This document shows, piece after piece, positions 59,039 to 64,000 of a DNA stretch of 64,000 nucleotides. The position numbers and the translations under genes are program-made. Below the pieces are notes generated by a model. That model saw only the letters and a program-made list of their open reading frames with translations, was not told where the DNA came from and did no database searches. Source of the stretch: Candidatus Wallbacteria bacterium (GTDB taxonomy: Bacteria > Muiribacteriota > UBA6191 > JACPRK01); NCBI GenBank assembly GCA_016213845.1, contig JACQZN010000031.1, forward strand, positions 124,001 through 188,000, read 5' to 3'. Position 1 is the stretch's first letter. Each line of letters begins with the position of its first letter.

Positions 59039-60576
59039 ATCAGACAAGCTCGCCCACGGCACGCGCCACCACGCACCGGCAGCGATTCCACCGCGCCGTG
59101 CAGGCGCTACGCAGACTCGTACAGATCGCTTCGATCGCCCTGGTCCTGGCGCTCGTGACGCTCTCGCTCTACGCGCACTACCGCGCCACCCGCGCCATCG
59201 AGGACCCCACACTCACCCGCGGCTGGCGTGGCTCCGTGCTGCTGGCCGTCCACCAGGCCGTCGGCCGCCTGCCCTCGCCTCAGGCCTTTCTCGACTCCTG
59301 CAAGGGGACCCATTGGTCGATGCGTGTCCTCGGGCTCGACCTCACGGACCCGCTCGCCGCCGCGGAGGCACTGGCCGCCAGCAAGCGAGTGCACTGGCCA
59401 CTGCTGCTCGGTGCGCTCGTGCCGATCCTGCTCACCGTCCTACTGGGCCGCGTCTTCTGCAGCTGGCTCTGCCCGGCCAATGTGCTCTTCGAGCTTACCG
59501 GCAAGCTGCGCGGCCTGCTCGCCTTCGCCGAGATCCCTCCTGCCGACGTCCGGTTCTCGCGCGCCAACAAGTACGTGCTGCTGGCCGTCGGCCTGGCCGC
59601 CGCGGCGGTGCTGGGGCTGCCGTTCTTCGCCCTCGTCTATCCGCCGGCAGTGCTCGGAAGGGCCGCTCACGGCTGGATCTTCCAGACCGCGGCTGTCGGC
59701 TCGCTGGCCGTGCTGGGCTTGATCGTGGCCGTGGAGCTCTTCGTCTCGCCCAGGTGGTGGTGCCGCACGATGTGTCCGGGCGGCGCTCTCTATGCGCTGC
59801 TCGGGGCGCTCAGGCCGCTGCGCGTGCGGCTCGACGCCGCCAAGTGCACCGGGTGCAAGGAGTGCGTTCCGGTCTGCGAGCCCGGCCTGAACCCCGTGCG
59901 TGAATCGGCCCGGATGGAATGCGACAACTGCGCCGCCTGCATCCGTCACTGCCCTGAGGACGCGCTCGTTTTCCGCCTGGGAACAAGCTCCGCCCCCTTC
60001 CGCTCCTCGGCGCCCCCCGTCGCGCTGCTGCTCGGTCTCGTGCTGGCAATGCCGCTCCAGGCGCACCACATCCTGGGCCTGCCGCACTACGCGTACAAGG
60101 AGAACTACCCGCAGGTCCCGCAGCTGGAGTATCCGGCCGCCGCGGGCCCCTACGACATCCTGCTCACGAGCTATCCGGGCAATCCGGTCCCCGGCGAGAA
60201 GACGATCATCGCCGTCTACATCAAGGATCGAACCTCGGGCCGCGCCTACGAGGGCGAGATCGGCATTCGCGTGCTGCGAGCGCGACTCTTCTCGGACCCG
60301 GAGCCGCTGGCTCCCGCGGTCCGCGTCGTCCCGTGCGAGGTTCCGCACAAGACGACCGTGACGTTTCCGGGGGCCGGCGACTACTGGGTCGAGCTGACGT
60401 TCGACGTCGAAGGTAAGCCAGAATCGATTCCGTTCCCGATCGTGGCGGGCAACCCGAGCCCGGCGGGGGCCGTGGTGACACTCTTCGGAGGTGTCATGCT
60501 CACTTTGCTGGTGACCGTCCGGGCGATCCGGATCAAGCGCGCGCGCCGCGCCCGTGCCGAGGGCAGAGCGGCATGA
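59035..60576 (+). CDS. napH: NapH-like membrane ferredoxin with added C-terminal domain
   Basis: 513 residues. The N-terminal half is NapH-like: several membrane helices with cysteine pairs VFCSWLCPANVLFELTG and WCRTMCPGGALYALLG, then a cytoplasmic ferredoxin pair KCTGCKECVPVCEPG and CDNCAACIRHCPE. The C-terminal part (about 330-505) is not usual for NapH: QAHHILGLPHYAYKENYPQV, an Ig-like domain (GEKTIIAVYIKDRTSGRAY, GDYWVELTFDVEGKP) and a final membrane helix. This resembles FixG/CcoG or copper-chaperone-type accessory domains and has several histidines that might bind metal. NapH normally oxidises quinol with NapG. It overlaps the next gene by four bases. Confidence 0.85.
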   Translation: MNQTSSPTARATTHRQRFHRAVQALRRLVQIASIALVLALVTLSLYAHYRATRAIEDPTLTRGWRGSVLLAVHQAVGRLPSPQAFLDSCKGTHWSMRVLGLDLTDPLAAAEALAASKRVHWPLLLGALVPILLTVLLGRVFCSWLCPANVLFELTGKLRGLLAFAEIPPADVRFSRANKYVLLAVGLAAAAVLGLPFFALVYPPAVLGRAAHGWIFQTAAVGSLAVLGLIVAVELFVSPRWWCRTMCPGGALYALLGALRPLRVRLDAAKCTGCKECVPVCEPGLNPVRESARMECDNCAACIRHCPEDALVFRLGTSSAPFRSSAPPVALLLGLVLAMPLQAHHILGLPHYAYKENYPQVPQLEYPAAAGPYDILLTSYPGNPVPGEKTIIAVYIKDRTSGRAYEGEIGIRVLRARLFSDPEPLAPAVRVVPCEVPHKTTVTFPGAGDYWVELTFDVEGKPESIPFPIVAGNPSPAGAVVTLFGGVMLTLLVTVRAIRIKRARRARAEGRAA

Positions 60577-62528
60577 CAGGCAGAGCCGCGCGCGACTGGG
60601 CCGCCCTGCTGCTGCCGCACGCAGTGCTGGCCGCCGCACTCCTCGCCGTCTGCTGGGCGAACATGCCGGCGGCGCGCCCGCCGCGCGACGCGCCCGCCGC
60701 AGCCGGAGCTTCCGCTCGCGCCGCGAGCTCTCGCGACGTCATTTGCGGGATGGAGGTCAATCCCGCGTGGGACGCCGGTATCGAGCACGACGGCGAGATC
60801 TTCCGCTTCTGTAGCGACTACTGCAAGAAGGAGTTCGTCAAGGCCCCCGCCGCACACGCCGGGGAGCGATGTCTGGTCTGCAAGTCGCGCGTCGCCGCCG
60901 GCAACGGATTCCCGGCCACCTACCTGGGTACGACCCACCGGCTCTGCAGCGAGGCGCATCGTACCGAGTTCCAGGCCGATCCGGCCGCTCACTTCATGCA
61001 CCGCATGTGGGGCATCCCGCCCTGGATGTACTACGTCTCGATCGCCGCCATCCTGCTCGTCTCGTTCCTGGCGTTGGAGCGCGGCGAAGGGCGGACCGCG
61101 GGGGGAGCCGGAGCGCGACTGGAGCTGACGCGCCTGGCGCCGGTGCGGGCGCTCCTCACGTCCCGGCCGCTCAGGTTCGTGGCGCAGGCGATCTTCGTGC
61201 TGGCGTTCGCGGTGATCCTCATCGCAGGTCTCTTCGGCGACCAGAATCCGGCGCGAAACGTGGCACCCCTGATGACCTGGACCGTCTGGTGGGGCGGCCT
61301 GGTACTGCTCATCATGTACGCGGGCAAGGCGTGGTGCTTCGTCTGCCCATGGGATGCCATCGCAGGCTGGATGGAGCGTGGGAGCCTCTGGCGCCGCACG
61401 GCCGCTGGCGGCGGGCTGGGGATGCCGTGGCCCAGGTCGCTGCGCAACATCTGGCCGGCCACGGCGCTCTTCGTCGGCCTGACCTGGATCGAGCTCGGCT
61501 TCGGCGTCACGTCGCGTCCGTGGGCCACGGCCGCCCTGGGCCTGCTGATGCTTGCGCTGGCCGTGGGCTGCGCGTTCCTCTTCGATCGAAAGAGCTTCTG
61601 CCGATACGGCTGCCTCGTGGGCCGGGTGAGCGGCCTCTACGCCCTCTTCGCGCCGATCGAGATCCGCGCGCGCGACACCGGAGTGTGCGGCACCTGCACG
61701 GGCCGCGAGTGCGTGCGCGGCGGGAAGGATGCCTACGGTTGCCCGACCTTCGAGTACCTGGCGACCATGAAAGCCAACACCTACTGCATCCAGTGCACCG
61801 AATGCCTGCAGTCGTGCCCGCACGGCAACGTCGCCGTCAACGCCCGGCCCTGGGGAGCAGACCTTGCCGCACCGGGGCGGCCGCGGGCCGACGAGGCCTA
61901 CCTGGCGCTCCTGATGCTGGCGATCAGCGGGTTCCATGGCTTGACGATGACGCCGGCCTGGCGCGAGGTCACAGGAGTCATCGCATCGCTCGTGTCCGTG
62001 GGGCAGACGGCGGCCTTCTCGCTCGGGATGGCTGCGCTGATGGCGCTGCCCGTGGCGCTCTATGCGAGTCTGGTCGCCGTCAGCCGCGCGATGGCCGCCT
62101 GGGTCCATCCGCCGGCCGCCGAAGTGCGCTATCGCGACTACTTCATCCGATACGCCTATTGCGTGCTGCCGATCGCGCTCTTCTATCACCTCGCTCACAA
62201 CCTGGAGCACCTGCTGATGGAGGGGCCGAAGGTCCTGGTGCTGCTGAGCGACCCGCTCGGCAGAGGCTGGGACCTGCTCGGCACGGGAAGCTGGACGGTG
62301 CCGCCGATGGTGTCGCTGGACGTGCTCTGGGTGCTGCAGGTCGCGCTGGTCGGTATCGGACACGTGTACAGCCTCTGGGCGGCCAGCCGGATCGCGGCCC
62401 GGTTGTTCGAGAACCGCCGCGCGGCGCGCGCCAGTCAGTGGCCGATGCTGGCCGGGATGATCGCCTTCAGCATCTTCAGCCTCTGGCTGCTCAAGCAGCC
62501 GATGGAGATGCGGACGAGCGTGATGTGA
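60573..62528 (+). CDS. Membrane polyferredoxin with two N-terminal YHS/TRASH-type domains
   Basis: 651 residues. A signal-anchor is followed by a YHS domain (DVICGMEVNPAWDAGIEHDG, FRFCSDYCKKEF) and a second, degenerate one (RCLVCKSRVAAG, HRLCSEAHRTEF). Then come multiple membrane helices with CFVCPWDAIAGW and FCRYGCLVGRVSGLY, as in NapH/NosR/CcoG proteins, and clusters in GVCGTCTGRECVRGG and YCIQCTECLQSCPHGN. Histidine-rich helices (FYHLAHNLEHLLM) near the C-terminus could bind haem or metal. YHS modules bind heavy metals, often copper. The combination suggests metal delivery or sensing coupled to electron transfer (inference). It is part of the operon, overlapping both neighbours. Confidence 0.82.
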   Translation: MTGRAARDWAALLLPHAVLAAALLAVCWANMPAARPPRDAPAAAGASARAASSRDVICGMEVNPAWDAGIEHDGEIFRFCSDYCKKEFVKAPAAHAGERCLVCKSRVAAGNGFPATYLGTTHRLCSEAHRTEFQADPAAHFMHRMWGIPPWMYYVSIAAILLVSFLALERGEGRTAGGAGARLELTRLAPVRALLTSRPLRFVAQAIFVLAFAVILIAGLFGDQNPARNVAPLMTWTVWWGGLVLLIMYAGKAWCFVCPWDAIAGWMERGSLWRRTAAGGGLGMPWPRSLRNIWPATALFVGLTWIELGFGVTSRPWATAALGLLMLALAVGCAFLFDRKSFCRYGCLVGRVSGLYALFAPIEIRARDTGVCGTCTGRECVRGGKDAYGCPTFEYLATMKANTYCIQCTECLQSCPHGNVAVNARPWGADLAAPGRPRADEAYLALLMLAISGFHGLTMTPAWREVTGVIASLVSVGQTAAFSLGMAALMALPVALYASLVAVSRAMAAWVHPPAAEVRYRDYFIRYAYCVLPIALFYHLAHNLEHLLMEGPKVLVLLSDPLGRGWDLLGTGSWTVPPMVSLDVLWVLQVALVGIGHVYSLWAASRIAARLFENRRAARASQWPMLAGMIAFSIFSLWLLKQPMEMRTSVM

Positions 62529-63133
62529 TGGCCGACGCGAGCCGAACGGTCAGCCGGCGCGGCTTGCTCGCACACGCCCTTGCCACCGCCGCAGAGCGGA
62601 TGGCGGGGGCGGCCCAGGCCGCGCTGGATGCGGTGCAGCAGCAGGCCCAGGAGAACATGCGGCGCGCTGTCGAGGCGCGGCCCGTGCTGCCACCGGGCGC
62701 GGGCTCCCTGGCGCGATTCCGGCAGTCCTGCACCCGGTGCGACGACTGCATTCGAGCCTGCCCGCCGATGGTCATCCGCAAGGCCGGCCCCGAGACGGGC
62801 GAGCACTCCGGATACCCGCTGCTCTTGCCCGACGAGGGGCCGTGCAAGCTCTGCGACGGATTTCCGTGCGTGGCCGCCTGCAGCCCCGGCGCGCTCTCGC
62901 CTGTGACTCGCTGGCTCGTGCGGCTGGGCGTGGCCGACGTCCGCACGGCCGACTGTCTGCTCTCGAGCGGCCAGCCGTGCGACTACTGCGTGCGCGCCTG
63001 TCCGGAGCGGCCGCGGGCGCTGGCCTGGTCGGCGGCCGGTCCGCCCGAGGTGTCGAGAGAGCGCTGCACGGGATGCGGCGAGTGCGCGTGGATCTGTCCG
63101 GCTCGCGCCATCCGGGTCGTCGCGGGCGCCTGA
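62528..63133 (+). CDS. NapF/NapG-like ferredoxin with four [4Fe-4S] clusters
   Basis: 201 residues; ATG 62528 overlaps the previous stop by one base (TGATG). A twin-arginine-like SRRGLLAHALATAAE leads to a helical segment (DAVQQQAQENMRRAVEA) and then cluster motifs SCTRCDDCIRACPP, CKLCDGFPCVAACS, CDYCVRACPERP and CTGCGECAWICP. The arrangement resembles NapF with an export signal, or a NapG relative. It is the last gene of the cluster. Its exact electron donor and acceptor are unknown. Confidence 0.82.
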   Translation: MADASRTVSRRGLLAHALATAAERMAGAAQAALDAVQQQAQENMRRAVEARPVLPPGAGSLARFRQSCTRCDDCIRACPPMVIRKAGPETGEHSGYPLLLPDEGPCKLCDGFPCVAACSPGALSPVTRWLVRLGVADVRTADCLLSSGQPCDYCVRACPERPRALAWSAAGPPEVSRERCTGCGECAWICPARAIRVVAGA

Positions 63134-63177
63134 CGCGCTTCTCCGGGGCGGGCGCCCTGTGCTAGTCTGGAGGCCCG

Positions 63178-63495
63178 ATGGCCGACACCGTCTACCCACG
63201 TCCCTGGCAGCGCGAGAACGGTCGAGAGCGCCTCGTCATCTCGGTGATGGGCGCCGATCGGCCTGGTATTCTCGCTACGATCACGCGCGTGCTGGCCGAC
63301 CACTCCGTCAACATCGTGGACATCACGCAGAAGATCATCGACGGGATGTTCCTCTCCCTCATCGTCGCCGACTGTGCCTCGAGCGACACGACGGTGGCCA
63401 GCCTGCGCCGTCAGCTCGAGCGCGCCTCCGAGGACCTGGGGCTGAAGGCGATCGTGCAGCAGGAGCGGCTCTTCCGCTTCATGCACAGGGTCTGA
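63178..63495 (+). CDS. ACT-domain protein (UPF0237-like)
   Basis: 105 residues. An ACT domain starts RLVISVMGADRPGILATITR and continues VLADHSVNIVDITQKIIDG, the small UPF0237-type regulator. ACT domains bind amino acids and regulate enzymes. It is followed 13 bases later by the UPF0210 gene, with which it is commonly paired. TAGTCT at 63163-63168 lies only nine bases from the ATG, overlapping the ribosome site, so it may start transcription very close to the start codon. Confidence 0.88.
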   Translation: MADTVYPRPWQRENGRERLVISVMGADRPGILATITRVLADHSVNIVDITQKIIDGMFLSLIVADCASSDTTVASLRRQLERASEDLGLKAIVQQERLFRFMHRV

Positions 63496-63508
63496 GGGGA
63501 AGGGACCG

Positions 63509-64000
63509 ATGCGCTACCAGTTCGAGGAGGTCCTCGAGACGCTGTCGACGGTCGCGCTGGACCATTTCGACATCCGCACCGTCACGCTCGGCATCAGCTT
63601 GAGGGAGTGCGCCGACAGCGATCTTTCGGCGATGGAGCGGCGGATAGCGCGCAAGCTCCAGTCGCTGGCGAAGAACCTGGTGCGGACGGTGGACGAGGTG
63701 AGCGAGGAGCTGGGCATCCCGGTGGCGAACCGGCGCATCGCCGTGACGCCGCTGGCGTGGCTGCTCGAGAGCGCCCCGCGAGAGGGTCCGATGCGGATCG
63801 CCAAGCTCATCGATTCGCTGGCGGGCGAGCTCGGCGTCAATTTCGTTGGCGGCTACAGCGCGCTGGTGCAGAAGGGAATGACGGCCGGGGACCGCCGCTT
63901 CCTGGACTCGATCCCGGAGGTGCTGTCGTCCACGGAGCGGCTCTGCGGCAGCGTGAATGTCGCCAGCACGCGGGCCGGCATCAACATGGACGCCGTGCGG
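63509..64000 (+). CDS. PFL-like/UPF0210 family protein, 3' end missing
   Basis: The reading frame starts with ATG 63509 and is open to the window end (164 codons). The N-terminus MRYQFEEVLETLSTVALDHF, then IRTVTLGISLRECADSD, is characteristic of UPF0210 (DUF711) proteins, and NFVGGYSALVQKGMTAGDRR fits the same family. Full-length members are about 450 residues, so roughly a third is visible. The reaction is unknown. Confidence 0.85.
   Translation, partial: MRYQFEEVLETLSTVALDHFDIRTVTLGISLRECADSDLSAMERRIARKLQSLAKNLVRTVDEVSEELGIPVANRRIAVTPLAWLLESAPREGPMRIAKLIDSLAGELGVNFVGGYSALVQKGMTAGDRRFLDSIPEVLSSTERLCGSVNVASTRAGINMDAVR

Overview
The window is GC-rich (about two thirds G+C by eye), densely coded DNA from a Gram-negative-type bacterium: it has lipoprotein signal peptides, an Lgt, a cell-wall recycling kinase, a periplasmic amidase, twin-arginine exported redox proteins and a type IV pilus-type ATPase. 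The style fits an uncultured soil or subsurface lineage (planctomycete-, acidobacterium- or myxobacterium-like): very large PKD, CARDB and propeller surface proteins, Cys-containing C-terminal sorting tails, and many small dispersed repeats. No rRNA or tRNA gene is visible, so taxonomy cannot be fixed from the sequence alone. No CRISPR array or complete insertion sequence was seen.

Layout. 1-3.4 kb: end of a TPR protein, two small pilin-like membrane proteins, a secreted protein and a receiver protein with an orphan dimerisation helix. 3.4-20.5 kb: two giant extracellular proteins (PPC/PKD; NHL propeller/TIG/PKD) around malic enzyme, a bestrophin, a PAS-LuxR regulator and Lgt, then a 2-oxoglutarate oxygenase. 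20.5-26.2 kb: a radical SAM protein, small membrane proteins, a cyclic-nucleotide-domain protein paired with a PilT-like ATPase whose catalytic motifs are altered, a cupredoxin-like lipoprotein and a PuuD-like membrane protein. 26.5-29.8 kb: serS, a toxin-antitoxin pair and anmK. 29.9-38.6 kb: one 2879-residue lipoprotein with two propellers and two haem c motifs. 38.6-47.7 kb: mutT, a second stand-alone cNMP protein, a minus-strand surface-sugar operon (glycosyltransferase, methyltransferase, epimerase-like, DegT aminotransferase, amidase, zinc-ribbon protein), a J-domain protein and a PKD protein with a sorting tail.

48.0-63.1 kb is the most striking part. Ten tightly packed plus-strand genes, with a candidate sigma-54 promoter in front, encode a GltD-like flavin/ferredoxin oxidoreductase, a Rieske protein, cytochrome b, a ten-haem cytochrome c built largely from repeated one-haem domains, a NapA-type molybdopterin reductase, two NapG-like ferredoxins, a NapH-like protein with an added C-terminal domain, a membrane polyferredoxin with two N-terminal YHS-type domains, and a final four-cluster ferredoxin. 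NapB, NapC and NapD are absent. The likely role (inference) is electron transfer from quinol and/or reduced pyridine nucleotide or ferredoxin, through a bc-type complex and polyferredoxins, to a periplasmic nitrate-reductase-family enzyme. The window ends with an ACT-domain gene and the start of a UPF0210/PFL-like gene, a pair often found together.

Dispersed repeats concentrate in the gene junctions: GAGTAGC-type heptamers at two loci, a G-quadruplex-capable hexamer array, perfect 27-bp and 35-bp palindromes, and partial copies of the 27-bp palindrome. One palindrome lies inside the amidase reading frame.
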